From positions 3,823,156-3,887,155 of the forward strand of contig NZ_SIHJ01000001.1 of the NCBI RefSeq assembly GCF_007859765.1: 64,000 bases of DNA, written 5' to 3'. The notes below the pieces were generated by a model. The model had not been told where the DNA came from. It did no database searches and saw only the letters and a program-made list of their open reading frames with translations. The first letter of the stretch is position 1. Each line of letters opens with the position of its first letter. Of this stretch, positions 54,941-63,137 are shown piece by piece. The position numbers and the translations under genes are program-made. The stretch comes from Posidoniimonas corsicana. Lineage in GTDB: Bacteria > Planctomycetota > Planctomycetia > Pirellulales > Lacipirellulaceae.

Positions 54941-55297
54941 TCAGCTGTCACGCTCGATCTTGATCCCAAGTTTTTCGGCCTGCTTCGTCAGTGCGGGCTG
55001 AAAGTAGATGATCGGCCGGTGGAGCTTCCTGCCGTTCCGCTCTGGTGAACGCTCGCGGGCCCAAAAGAACGTGCGGTCGACGAGCCGGCGGGGCAGCTTG
55101 CCACGCTCCACCGTGTCCACCACGGCGTCGACAAAGTCCACCTCGGACGGGCGGCGGGCCTGCAGTCCCAGCACTAATCGCTCGCGGTAGGTGGGCTCCT
55201 TGCCGCCCTGGCGAGCGGCTTGAACGCCCGCGGCCAGCGAGAGTGCGAGCGCAACGATCAGCAGTGGGATGCAGCGGCGGATCGGGTGGCTGGTCAT
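54941..55297 (-). CDS. Small exported hypothetical protein
   Basis: The 118-aa protein starts with a signal peptide (MTSHPIRRCIPLLIVALALS, cut after LAAGVQA) and then has a helical, charged body (YRERLVLGLQARRPSEVDFV; RLVDRTFFWARERSPERNG). No family was recognised. It may be periplasmic. Confidence 0.65.
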   Translation of the reverse strand: MTSHPIRRCIPLLIVALALSLAAGVQAARQGGKEPTYRERLVLGLQARRPSEVDFVDAVVDTVERGKLPRRLVDRTFFWARERSPERNGRKLHRPIIYFQPALTKQAEKLGIKIERDS

Positions 55298-55740
55298 AAC
55301 GCGTCGACTCGGGTTGCGGATTTCCCCCCGCGGATAAGTCTGGATCGCGAGTAATTAGCAGGTCCGCGAGGCGGCGGCAATGGCGGATCCGCCTCGCCGA
55401 GGGCGCGCTATTTGCAACGACAGTCAGGGGTCCGAAATGCGGATTAATTGCTCGCCAGCAAGGTTTCGCGGAGTAGGATTATTGTGTAGGTTTGGACGCC
55501 CAACGGGGCTCATGCAGCCCCCTACCGGCAGACGATACTTACAACTTGCAGCCGTTGAATAGCCAGCCGCCGGCCCGCCCGGCGGAGACAACTCAAACTT
55601 TCCGGTCGCCATTCCGTCGGGAGGACCACTTTATTCGATTGGCCCGGGTCGATCCCATGGCAGCGCGCAGCGCTGTCCGACCTGCGTCTTTCTTCGAGCG
55701 ACTCCACTCCGTCGCAAGCGACCGGGAGTTTGTTACAGCG
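55298..55740. other. 443-bp gene-free interval, possible non-coding RNA
   Basis: No coding frame with family features was found here. The interval lies between the start of the small exported protein and a strong hairpin terminator (55741-55775) whose T run is best on the plus strand, although no plus-strand gene precedes it. A transcript reading rightward into that terminator is possible. Confidence 0.35.
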
Positions 55741-55775
55741 AAAGGCCGCGTGGGCCTGACCCACGCGGCCTTTTT
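55741..55775 (+). terminator. Strong intrinsic terminator, plus-strand polarity
   Basis: A perfect 14-bp stem (AAAGGCCGCGTGGG with CCCACGCGGCCTTT) around a 5-nt loop is followed by TTTTT on the plus strand. On the minus strand only TTTC follows, so it may also serve the DtxR gene ending 20 bp away. Confidence 0.85.
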
Positions 55776-55795
55776 GCTGCGCTGATCGGGAACAC

Positions 55796-56449
55796 CTACT
55801 GCACCATAACCTTGGACGCCTCTTCGGCGCTCAGGCGGTGCTGCTCCAAGTCCACGCGGATGGCGAACCCGCCATCCGTGGTTGCGCCGGCCAGGCTGCC
55901 ACGGGCGCCGATCTCCAGGCCCGCCTCACTGAGGCGGCGGAGGAACTCGGGCGACTGATCGACCACTCGGGTCACCCGGAACGGCAGCCCCAGCGGGTGC
56001 TCGGTAAGCGGGCCGTCGACCGGCGAGGCGATCGCGCCGTCGGAGGTGGGGATCGGGTCGCCGTGCGGGTCGACCGACGGGAACCCGAGCTTCGCGTCGA
56101 TGCGGTCGACCAGCCAATCGCTGACCGCGTGCTCCATGTTCTCGGCTTCGTCGTGCACCTCGTCCCAGCTGAGCCCGAGCGTCTGCACCAGGAACAGCTC
56201 GATGAGCCGGTGCCGGCGGATCACCCGCATGGCGAGCGTCTCGCCGGCCGCCGTGAGCCGTACCCCCTCGTACGGCGTGTAGGTCGCCAGCCCGCTGTCG
56301 GCCAGGGTCTTCAGCATGCTGGTCACCGTGCCGGGCGCGACGTTCAGCGCCGCGGCGATCTGGCCGGTCGCGATCGGACCTGCGGCCGGCCCGTCGAGCG
56401 TGAGCTGGAGGATCGTCTTCAGGTAGTTCTCGACAGTGAGGCTAGCCAC
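55796..56449 (-). CDS. DtxR/MntR-family metal-dependent regulator
   Basis: The 217-aa protein has an N-terminal winged helix (SLTVENYLKTILQLTLDG; NVAPGTVTSMLKTLADSG) and the dimerisation/metal region (VIRRHRLIELFLVQTLGLSW; DEVHDEAENMEHAVSDWLVD), with His, Glu and Asp metal ligands typical of DtxR/MntR. A C-terminal SH3/FeoA-like domain follows (about 150-217). GTG 56449 has AGGAG 8 nt upstream and gives the family N-terminus; the open frame further upstream is the shadow of the hydrolase gene. It probably controls iron or manganese genes elsewhere and itself; it faces the oleB-like gene 75 bp away. Confidence 0.92.
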   Translation of the reverse strand: MASLTVENYLKTILQLTLDGPAAGPIATGQIAAALNVAPGTVTSMLKTLADSGLATYTPYEGVRLTAAGETLAMRVIRRHRLIELFLVQTLGLSWDEVHDEAENMEHAVSDWLVDRIDAKLGFPSVDPHGDPIPTSDGAIASPVDGPLTEHPLGLPFRVTRVVDQSPEFLRRLSEAGLEIGARGSLAGATTDGGFAIRVDLEQHRLSAEEASKVMVQ

Positions 56450-56524
56450 GCGGCGTGCTCCTGGATGATAATCACGGGTCGCCCTCACGGCCTGTGACGA
56501 CCTCGGATCCCTCAAGCGTAAGCC

Positions 56525-57478
56525 ATGCCCCTCGGTGACGCCAATCAACCGCCCGACGCGCCGGCGGGCGACTCCTGCCTGCGGCCGGAGGTCGCCAGGC
56601 ATGTCGAGTTCGGCAGCCACTGGCTGAAGACGCCGGCCGGGCGGATGCACTTCGTTGACGAGGGCCCGCGCGACGCCGACGAGACCCTGTTGTTCGTCCA
56701 CGGCAACCCGACCTGGAGCTACCACTGGCGGCGGCTGATCAAGGACCAGCGGCGCCAGCGAAGGTGCGTCGCGATGGACCACCTCGGCATGGGCGGCAGC
56801 GATCTGCCCGAGTCGCAGCTGCGGCTGGCTGACCATATCGACAACGTGGTACGGCTGATCGACGAGCTCGACCTGCGAGACGTCACGCTCGTAGCGCAGG
56901 ACTGGGGCGGGTCGATCGGGCTGGGCGCACTGCAGGAGCGACGGGAGCGGTTCGACCGGATTGTGCTGTACAACACCGGCGCCTTCCCGCCGGACCGCAT
57001 CCCGCTGCGGATCGATGTCTGCCGCACGCCGCTGTTGGGTCGGCTGGGGCTGCAGGGCCTCAACGCGTTCTCGCGGGCGGCGTTGCGGATGACGCTCTCC
57101 CGCAGCCGGAACCTGCCGCCCGGCGTCGGCGCCGCGTACCTCGCGCCGCACGACACCTGGGCCCGCCGCCGCGCGGTGTACGACTTCGTCAAAGACATCC
57201 CGAAGGACGCCTCTCACCCCACTTGGTCGACCCTAACCAGCATTGAGCAGGGGCTGCCAGCGCTCGCTCAGATGCCGATCTGTCTGATCTGGGGCATGCA
57301 GGACTGGTGCTTCGTGCCGTGGTGCCTCGATCGCTTCCTCAAGTCCTGGCCGCAGGCCGAGGCGCACCGGCTGGAGGACGTGGGCCACTGGGTGGTGGAG
57401 GACGCACCGCACGAAGCCGGGCAGATTCTCACCCGCTTCCTGGCCGCGCACCCGGCCGCCAGGGCGGAGACCACGTGA
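56525..57478 (+). CDS. oleB: Alpha/beta-hydrolase of the OleB/haloalkane-dehalogenase type
   Basis: The 317-aa hydrolase has the haloalkane dehalogenase-like core: FVHGNPTWSYHWRRLI (oxyanion), LVAQDWGGSIGLGA (Asp nucleophile) and a late His in DVGHWVVEDAPHEAG. The LNAFSRAALRMTLS and LAPHDTWARRRAVYDFVKDI stretches closely fit OleB, the beta-lactone decarboxylase of long-chain olefin synthesis. A classical haloalkane dehalogenase is the alternative. OleA and OleC are not visible; an OleD-like gene is 13 kb to the left. The end of the gene overlaps the next by 4 bp. Confidence 0.7.
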   Translation: MPLGDANQPPDAPAGDSCLRPEVARHVEFGSHWLKTPAGRMHFVDEGPRDADETLLFVHGNPTWSYHWRRLIKDQRRQRRCVAMDHLGMGGSDLPESQLRLADHIDNVVRLIDELDLRDVTLVAQDWGGSIGLGALQERRERFDRIVLYNTGAFPPDRIPLRIDVCRTPLLGRLGLQGLNAFSRAALRMTLSRSRNLPPGVGAAYLAPHDTWARRRAVYDFVKDIPKDASHPTWSTLTSIEQGLPALAQMPICLIWGMQDWCFVPWCLDRFLKSWPQAEAHRLEDVGHWVVEDAPHEAGQILTRFLAAHPAARAETT

Positions 57479-58359
57479 GCGACTCGGGTCATCGCCGGCC
57501 GCTGGGCGCCGCAGGCTACGTCACGCTGGCGTGCCTGTGGGAGGCGACCGCCGCAAAGCCGGGCAACGTCTACCGCGGCGCCGATTTCGGCGACATGACC
57601 TATGCCGACTTTGTCACCAGCGCGGCAGCGATCGGACCGGTATTTGAGTGCGCAACAGACCAAAGCGTAGGACGGTTGGCCCTTGAGGCCGTGCAGGCGA
57701 TGCGGTCGGCGGCCGGTATCAACACGCACCTGGGGACCATCCTGCTGCTGGCGCCGCTGGCCAAAGCGGCGTCGTGTCCGGGCGAGCTGTTCGAGAACGC
57801 CAGCGTCGTCGTCGCGGCCACCAGCGTCGAGGACGCGCAGCTTGCGTTTGAATCGATCCGGCTCGCGGCGCCCTCCGGTCTGGGCGAAACGTCCGAGGCC
57901 GACGTCAGCCAGCAGCCAAAGGTGACGCTTCATCACGCAATGTCCCTGGCCGCCGAGCGGGACCTGGTAGCCCGGCAGTACGACAACGGGTTCCAAGAGG
58001 TGCGAGCCATCGCCGCTCACATCGAACGGCTGGCGGCTTCCGGCCGCCCAATGGCCAACGCCATTGTCGACGCGCACGTCCACCAGATGGCCGCTTGCCC
58101 GGACAGCCTGATCGAACGGAAGTGCGGCTCCAAAGTTGCGCAGGAGTCTGCCGCCCGTGCGGCGCGGGTGCTCGCGGCGCGCGACGCAGGGTCCGAATCC
58201 TACGGCCAGGCATTGGCGGACCTGGACTTCTGGCTCCGCGCGGACGGCCACCGGCGCAACCCGGGGACCACGGCCGACCTGATTGGCGCGGCGTTGTTCT
58301 GCCTGCTGACCCAGGATCGGTTATGCTGGCCCATCCGGTTCTACGGCGACCCTACTTAG
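57475..58359 (+). CDS. CitG/MdcB-like triphosphoribosyl-dephospho-CoA synthase-family protein
   Basis: The 294-aa protein matches the CitG family: EATAAKPGNVYRGADFGDMT (about 24-43) and INTHLGTILLLAPLAKA (about 82-98), with ADGHRRNPGTTADLIGAALF near the end. In CitG it makes the triphosphoribosyl-dephospho-CoA precursor for citrate lyase. However, no citrate lyase genes are present; here it is followed by a PTPS gene. In methylotrophs and planctomycetes a CitG-like protein (often called Orf5) clusters with PTPS for tetrahydromethanopterin synthesis, which is the more likely role. The GTG start at 57475 overlaps the OleB-like stop (GTGA), so translation is coupled. Confidence 0.82.
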   Translation: MSDSGHRRPLGAAGYVTLACLWEATAAKPGNVYRGADFGDMTYADFVTSAAAIGPVFECATDQSVGRLALEAVQAMRSAAGINTHLGTILLLAPLAKAASCPGELFENASVVVAATSVEDAQLAFESIRLAAPSGLGETSEADVSQQPKVTLHHAMSLAAERDLVARQYDNGFQEVRAIAAHIERLAASGRPMANAIVDAHVHQMAACPDSLIERKCGSKVAQESAARAARVLAARDAGSESYGQALADLDFWLRADGHRRNPGTTADLIGAALFCLLTQDRLCWPIRFYGDPT

Positions 58360-58376
58360 CCCCGCCCCCCATCGAT

Positions 58377-58868
58377 ATGCCCGAACAATTCCAGGTTCAG
58401 GTCGCCAAGGAGCACTTTGTGTTCTCCGCGGCGCACTTCATCACGTTCGGCGACAACATCTGCGAGCGGCTGCACGGCCACAACTACGCGGTGTCTGCCG
58501 AACTGCGTGGCCCGCTCGGCGATCACCAGTATGTGGTCGACTTCATCCTGGTGCGCGACACGCTGGCGGCCCTGACGCAGGAGCTGGACCACCACGTGCT
58601 GCTCCCCACACGGCACCCGACAATCCAGGTCGAATCAGACGGTCGGGAGGTGACCGCCACGTTCGAGGAACGCCGCTGGGTGTTCCCCGCGGGCGATTGC
58701 GTGCTGCTGGATGTGGAGAACACGACCGCCGAGCTGCTGGCGCGGGGCCTAGGCCAACGCCTGCTCGAGGAGTTGCAGCGACGCGGCGCCGGCGCGATTG
58801 AGTCCTGCGTGATCGCGGTCGACGAATGCAACGGGCAGCAGGGCGTGTGGCGGTGGACAAAGGATTAG
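58377..58868 (+). CDS. 6-pyruvoyl-tetrahydropterin synthase-family protein
   Basis: The 163-aa protein is PTPS-like. The N-terminal SAAHFITFGDNICERLHGHN carries two of the zinc-binding histidines and the catalytic Cys/His region. Further motifs are YVVDFILVRDTLAALTQELD and VENTTAELLARGLGQRLLEE. Family members make 6-pyruvoyl-tetrahydropterin, 6-carboxy-tetrahydropterin or a methanopterin precursor. Being 17 bp after the CitG-like gene suggests a shared cofactor pathway. The Asp-Asn-Ile-Cys portion is near the usual catalytic Cys, so activity as 6-carboxytetrahydropterin synthase is also possible. No clear ribosome-binding site precedes the ATG. Confidence 0.88.
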   Translation: MPEQFQVQVAKEHFVFSAAHFITFGDNICERLHGHNYAVSAELRGPLGDHQYVVDFILVRDTLAALTQELDHHVLLPTRHPTIQVESDGREVTATFEERRWVFPAGDCVLLDVENTTAELLARGLGQRLLEELQRRGAGAIESCVIAVDECNGQQGVWRWTKD

Positions 58869-59068
58869 CCGCATTCATCGCCGGCCAACCTGCTCATCGA
58901 GTGCATCTGCTACAACCCCACCCGGTTGATCCTCGGACGCCCGTAATCCGGCGGGTGAGGATTGCCGCGTCGGGCGGCCAACCTAGGGTTGCGGTACACG
59001 AAACCGTCAACATGGGGCCTTGGCGACCAGCCGGCCTCCGGGCCCCTACCTGAGTCAGCAGACGCACC

Positions 59069-59539
59069 ATGCAAGCCGAACACATCAACCCGTTCCTGAA
59101 AGCCGTCTCGAACACGTTCAGCACCATGCTGAACGCCGACGCCCACCGCGGCGACCTGGGACTGGGCGATCCGAAGACGCGGAAGTACCCGATTAGCGGC
59201 ATCATCGGCCTGTCGGGCAACGCCGTTGGGACCGTGGTGATCAACCTCTCCGAGGAGGTGGCGATGAAGGCCGCCTCGGTGCTGCTGATGGACGATATCA
59301 AGGAAGTCAACGACGACGTGATCGACGCCGTTGGCGAACTGGCCAACATGATCGCGGGCCAGGCCAAGGTCGAGCTCGAGCAGTACGAGCTCTCGGTGAG
59401 CCTGCCGAACGTGGTCACCGGCGTCGGCCACGAGGTGCGTTTCCCGTCGTCGTCCCCGCCGGTAAGCGTCAGCTTCGAGACCGACTTTGGGCCGCTGCTG
59501 CTCGAGGTGGGCTTCGAGCCTTCCAAGGCGATCGCCTAA
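59069..59539 (+). CDS. cheX: Chemotaxis phosphatase CheX
   Basis: The 156-aa protein is CheX-like, with INPFLKAVSNTFSTMLNADA at the start, GIIGLSGNAVGTVVINLSEE in the middle and the conserved ExxN pair in GELANMIAGQAK (about 90-101), which in CheX/CheC phosphatases positions the water that dephosphorylates CheY-P. The end SVSFETDFGPLLLEVGFEP also matches. It lies 254 bp before fliG, with a terminator between, so both belong to flagellar chemotaxis but need not be co-transcribed. Confidence 0.92.
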   Translation: MQAEHINPFLKAVSNTFSTMLNADAHRGDLGLGDPKTRKYPISGIIGLSGNAVGTVVINLSEEVAMKAASVLLMDDIKEVNDDVIDAVGELANMIAGQAKVELEQYELSVSLPNVVTGVGHEVRFPSSSPPVSVSFETDFGPLLLEVGFEPSKAIA

Positions 59540-59570
59540 ACGGCGTCTGCCGAATCGGACCAGCTACTAA

Positions 59571-59607
59571 CAAGCCGCGGGGCGATCGACGATCGCCCCG
59601 CGGCTTG
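59571..59607 (+). terminator. Intrinsic terminator hairpin after cheX
   Basis: A perfect 18-bp stem with a 1-nt loop (CAAGCCGCGGGGCGATCG, a, CGATCGCCCCGCGGCTTG) lies 31 bp after the cheX stop. The following T run is weak (TCCGCTTTGTG). Confidence 0.7.
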
Positions 59608-59792
59608 TCCGCTTTGTGCGATTGAAGGCGGTGCGGCGCCAGCAAGCGTCGCTAGCACCGCCGCCCCTCAAAGTCGGCCCAATCGCTACTTCCTCTCAAA
59701 GCGGGTCCCCTCTCGCGCCGATACCTAGAAGCGCGGCGCGGGCTCTGCGCGCCGCGTGATGCTTGTCATTGCCGTACGCGAAGGGCTTCGCC

Positions 59793-60782
59793 GTGTCTGA
59801 CATCCACAACGCCGCGGTGCTGCTGATGAGCCTCCCCGAAGACGAGGCCGCCGACCTGCTGAGCCGTCTGGAGCCGCAGATGGTGGAGCAGGTCTCGATC
59901 GAAATCGCCCGCACCAAGCGGATCCCCGCCGACGAGCAGCTGGCGGTGATCCGGTCGTTCGCCGACGCGAACCCCAACACGGGCAGCGGCGCCGGCGGGC
60001 TCGACCTGGCGCGCAACCTGGTCCGCAAGGCGCTCGGCTCCGACGCGAGCGAAACGCTAGACAACATCCGCCAGTCGATCGAGGCCCTGCCCTTCGGCTT
60101 CCTTCGGAACGTCGACAGCCAGAACATCCTGACGTACGTGGTCGACGAGCACCCGCAGACCATCGCGCTGATCTTGTCGCACTTGCCGGCAACCTTCGGC
60201 GCCGAGATCCTGGCGGGGCTGCCTCAGGAGAAGCAGCTGGCGGTGGTGCGTCGCGTGGCCGGCATGGGCCAGACCAACCCGGAGATCATCCGGGAGGTCG
60301 AGCGCGGTCTGGAGCGTCGGATGAGCAGCGTGATGAGCCAGAGCTTTGAGCGGGCGGGCGGGGTCGAGTCGGTGGCGGCGATGCTGAACGTGTCCGACCG
60401 TTCGACCGAACGGACGCTGCTCGAGAACCTGGCGACTGACGACCCGCAGCTGGTCGAAGAAATCCGCCGGCTGATGTTTGTCTTTGACGATATTGCCAAA
60501 TTCAGCGATCGCGACATTCAGAAGGTCCTCAAGTCGGTCGAGGCCTCGCAGTGGGCCCTGGCGCTCAAGGGCGCCAGCGCGGAGCTCAAGGACAAGGTGC
60601 TGGGAAACATGTCGCAGCGGGCGGCCGACATGCTGCGGGAGGAGATGGAGTACCTGGGCGCCGTGAAGCTCTCGGCGGTCGAGGCCCAGCAGCAGGAGAT
60701 CGTCGACCTGGTCCGCACCATGGAGGACTCGGGCGAGATCGAGATCAACTCCAGCGAAGAAGAAGAAATGATGGTGCAGTAG
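59793..60782 (+). CDS. fliG: Flagellar motor switch protein FliG
   Basis: FliG is the rotor protein that contacts the stator for torque and switching. The 329-aa protein starts SDIHNAAVLLMSLPEDEAAD, the N-terminal FliF-binding region. The middle has the EHPQTIALILSHLP motif, and the C-terminal FliGC portion has the charged torque helix (LMFVFDDIAKFSDRDIQKVL; AELKDKVLGNMSQRAADMLR). GTG 59793 with AAGG upstream gives the family N-terminus; the TTG ten codons before it is less likely. No fliF, fliM or fliN is adjacent, so fliG stands alone. Confidence 0.95.
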   Translation: MSDIHNAAVLLMSLPEDEAADLLSRLEPQMVEQVSIEIARTKRIPADEQLAVIRSFADANPNTGSGAGGLDLARNLVRKALGSDASETLDNIRQSIEALPFGFLRNVDSQNILTYVVDEHPQTIALILSHLPATFGAEILAGLPQEKQLAVVRRVAGMGQTNPEIIREVERGLERRMSSVMSQSFERAGGVESVAAMLNVSDRSTERTLLENLATDDPQLVEEIRRLMFVFDDIAKFSDRDIQKVLKSVEASQWALALKGASAELKDKVLGNMSQRAADMLREEMEYLGAVKLSAVEAQQQEIVDLVRTMEDSGEIEINSSEEEEMMVQ

Positions 60783-60799
60783 GCCCCCAGCCGGGGGCC
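60782..60799 (+). terminator. Short GC hairpin after fliG
   Basis: A 7-bp perfect stem (GGCCCCC with GGGGGCC) begins at the last base of the stop codon. No T run follows, so it may or may not end transcription. Confidence 0.3.
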
Positions 60800-60926
60800 G
60801 GTGTAGACCGACGCGGCGGACACGCGTTTTGTGAGCTAGGCTTGTGCGGGCGCCTTGTGGCGGCGCCGATCAGGCCGCCGCTCGTCCGCCCGCCTCTTCT
60901 CGGCTCTACAGAAGGTCTACGCCCCT

Positions 60927-61805
60927 ATGCTGACGCCAGTCCGCGCCTGTGTGTTGCTCGCTATCGTTTGGTTGCTGCCGGTCTCGGAGATCGCCGAAGC
61001 CCGCGGCCCCAGAGGGGGCGCCGGCGCCCGCCCCGCCGCCGGCTTCTCGCGTGGCGGCGGCCCGGCCCCACCCGGCGTCAGGTCCAACGCCGCGGCGCCC
61101 ACCCCCCGCAGCGCCCGACCAGCGGCGGCGGGCGGCCATGCCGCGCAGCCGAGCGGGCGCTCGCCTGCCGAGCTGCAACAGTTTCTCTCGTCCCGCCAGC
61201 CGACGGACCGCAACCGCCCGGTCGCGAATGGCGTCCAATCGGCGGCGCACCACCACCACACGGGCCCGCAACCGTTCACGCCCGCGTGGTACGCCGATCA
61301 CCCTCACGCGTGGCATCATACCCACCCCCACGCCGACGCGGCGGTGATTGCGTCGGCCGCGGCGGTGACCGGTTGGCTCGCCTACGGGGCGTACCCAGCA
61401 ACGTCGACCACCAATACGACGGTGGTTTACGAGTCAGCGCCGGCCCCTAACCAGCCTGCCCCCGCCGACAGCGATGCGGCCTCGCCCGCCCCCGAGTGGT
61501 TGAGCCTGGGGGTGTACCACCTGAGCCCGTCTGCGGCCGCCGCGCCGACACAGATGGTGCAGCTGTCGGCCGCGCGAGACGGCGAGCTGCGCGGGGTCTA
61601 CTTCGACCACCTCACAGGCACCACTCAGAACCTCGTTGGGCGGATCGACAATAAGACCCAGCGGGCTTCGTGGTCGATGGAGGGCAACCCCTCGGTCCGG
61701 TTCGTGACGACCCTTGCCGACCTCACGCAGCCGAGCGGCGCGGTGACGGTCACGCTGCCCACCGGTAACCAGACGTGGGCGCTCTCTCGCGCCAGCGGGC
61801 TGTAG
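60927..61805 (+). CDS. Exported His/Ala/Pro-rich surface protein
   Basis: The 292-aa protein has a signal peptide (MLTPVRACVLLAIVWLLPVS). The first 120 residues are low-complexity, rich in Ala, Pro, Arg and Gly. A short histidine-rich segment follows (AHHHHTGPQPFTPAWYADHP and HAWHHTHPHADAAV), and then a small beta-rich domain (EWLSLGVYHLSPSAAAAPTQ; GVYFDHLTGTTQNLVG). I recall similar planctomycete proteins carrying the odd database label mu-protocadherin. Metal binding at the histidine segment is inference. It starts about 145 bp after fliG. Confidence 0.75.
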   Translation: MLTPVRACVLLAIVWLLPVSEIAEARGPRGGAGARPAAGFSRGGGPAPPGVRSNAAAPTPRSARPAAAGGHAAQPSGRSPAELQQFLSSRQPTDRNRPVANGVQSAAHHHHTGPQPFTPAWYADHPHAWHHTHPHADAAVIASAAAVTGWLAYGAYPATSTTNTTVVYESAPAPNQPAPADSDAASPAPEWLSLGVYHLSPSAAAAPTQMVQLSAARDGELRGVYFDHLTGTTQNLVGRIDNKTQRASWSMEGNPSVRFVTTLADLTQPSGAVTVTLPTGNQTWALSRASGL

Positions 61806-61905
61806 TACGCGTCACCGCCGCTGTCGAAGAACCTGCTGGCGTTTGCAACCGATCGGCCGCTACAATGCGGGGATTGCACCATCCCCGGAGGACAGCGGCT
61901 GAGCT

Positions 61906-63054
61906 ATGGAAACGATCAAGGCAGGCGTCATTGGCACTGGATTCATCGGCCCCGCGCACATCGAGGCGCTGCGGAGGCTCGGGTTTGTTGAGGTGATCGC
62001 GGTCGCCGAGCGGGGCGACGACCTCGCCAACGCCAAGGCCAAGGAGCTCAGCATCCCGAAGGGGTACGGCGACTACCACGACCTGCTGGCCGACCCCGAT
62101 GTGCAGGTTGTGCACAACTGCACGCCCAACCACCTCCACTTCCAGGTGAACAAGGAGATCATGGCGGCGGGCAAGCACGTCGTCAGCGAGAAGCCCCTGG
62201 CGATGGACTCGGCCGAGTCCCGCGAGCTGGTCAAGCTCGCCAAGGAGGCGGGCGTGGTCAACGCGATCAACTTCAACTACCGCTACAACCCGCTGGTGCA
62301 GCAGGCCCGGGCGATGTGTGCGGGCGACGACGTCGGGCGGGTGCTCGCCGTGCAGGGCAGCTACCTGCAGGACTGGCTCCTGGAAGAGACCGACTGGAAC
62401 TGGCGGCTGGTGCCCGAGATGTCGGGCAAGTCGCGGGCGGTGGCGGACATCGGGTCGCACCTGTGCGACATCGTGCAGTTTGTCACGGGGCTGAAGATCG
62501 TCCGCGTCATGGCCGACCTGCAGACCATCCACCCCACGCGCAAGAAGCCGAAGAAGGAGGTCGCTACCTACAGCGGCCAAGAGCTGCGTCCCGAGGATCT
62601 GGAGGACGTGGCGATCGACACGGAGGACTACGGCTCGATCCTGGTGGAGTTCGACTCCGGCGCGCACGGGGTGATGACCGTCAACCAGTGCGCCGCCGGT
62701 CGGAAGAACCGGTTGTTCTACGAGATCGACGGCGCCAAGTGCGCATTGGCGTGGGACCAGGAACGCCCGAACGAGCTGTGGATCGGCCGCCGCGGCCAGG
62801 CGAACCAGGTGATGATGAAGGACGCCAGCCTGATGCACGCCGCCGCCCAGGAGTACGCCCACTACCCCGGCGGCCACAACGAGGCGTACCCCGACGCGCC
62901 CAAGAACCTGTTCCGCAACGTCTACGGGTTCATTGCGGGGAATCGCCCCGGCGGCGACTTCGCCACCTTCGTTGACGGCCACAACGAGATCGCCATCTGC
63001 GACGCCGTGCTGGCAAGCAACGACAAGAAGCAGTGGGTAGACGTCGATTATTAG
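61906..63054 (+). CDS. Gfo/Idh/MocA-family oxidoreductase
   Basis: The 382-aa protein is an NAD(P)-dependent sugar-type oxidoreductase of the Gfo/Idh/MocA family: AGVIGTGFIGPAHIEALRRL (Rossmann), EKPLAMDSAESRELVKLAKE (the EKP motif with the conserved Lys) and INFNYRYNPLVQQARAM. The C-terminal GFO_IDH domain includes a conserved DIGSHLCDIVQF, whose His and Asp are near the catalytic site. No signal peptide is present. The substrate is unknown; planctomycetes carry many paralogues for polysaccharide-derived sugars. Confidence 0.92.
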   Translation: METIKAGVIGTGFIGPAHIEALRRLGFVEVIAVAERGDDLANAKAKELSIPKGYGDYHDLLADPDVQVVHNCTPNHLHFQVNKEIMAAGKHVVSEKPLAMDSAESRELVKLAKEAGVVNAINFNYRYNPLVQQARAMCAGDDVGRVLAVQGSYLQDWLLEETDWNWRLVPEMSGKSRAVADIGSHLCDIVQFVTGLKIVRVMADLQTIHPTRKKPKKEVATYSGQELRPEDLEDVAIDTEDYGSILVEFDSGAHGVMTVNQCAAGRKNRLFYEIDGAKCALAWDQERPNELWIGRRGQANQVMMKDASLMHAAAQEYAHYPGGHNEAYPDAPKNLFRNVYGFIAGNRPGGDFATFVDGHNEIAICDAVLASNDKKQWVDVDY

Positions 63055-63104
63055 CGCCAGCAGCGGTCCGCCGAGTACGCGGGCCGGTTGCGTGTGAACG
63101 CCAT

Positions 63105-63137
63105 CTTAAAGCAGTCTTAACAGTCGGCCGCTATACT
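63105..63137 (+). promoter_or_regulatory. Possible promoter with two 11-bp-spaced CTTAA repeats
   Basis: CTTAAAG (63105-63111) and CTTAACA (63116-63122) repeat with an 11-bp period, and TATACT at 63132-63137 could be a -10 element 9 bp further on. This spacing is that of PhoB boxes overlapping a -35 region. The Pho reading is a weak inference; the motif fits only partly. Confidence 0.3.

Noticed and set aside
55492-55785. 97-aa plus-strand frame ending in the terminator
   Set aside because: It extends into the hairpin, has no ribosome-binding site and no family motif; a non-coding transcript is more plausible.
55796-57217. 473-aa minus-strand frame covering DtxR and beyond
   Set aside because: Only the last 217 residues match DtxR; the first part is antisense to the OleB-like gene. 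The true start is GTG 56449.
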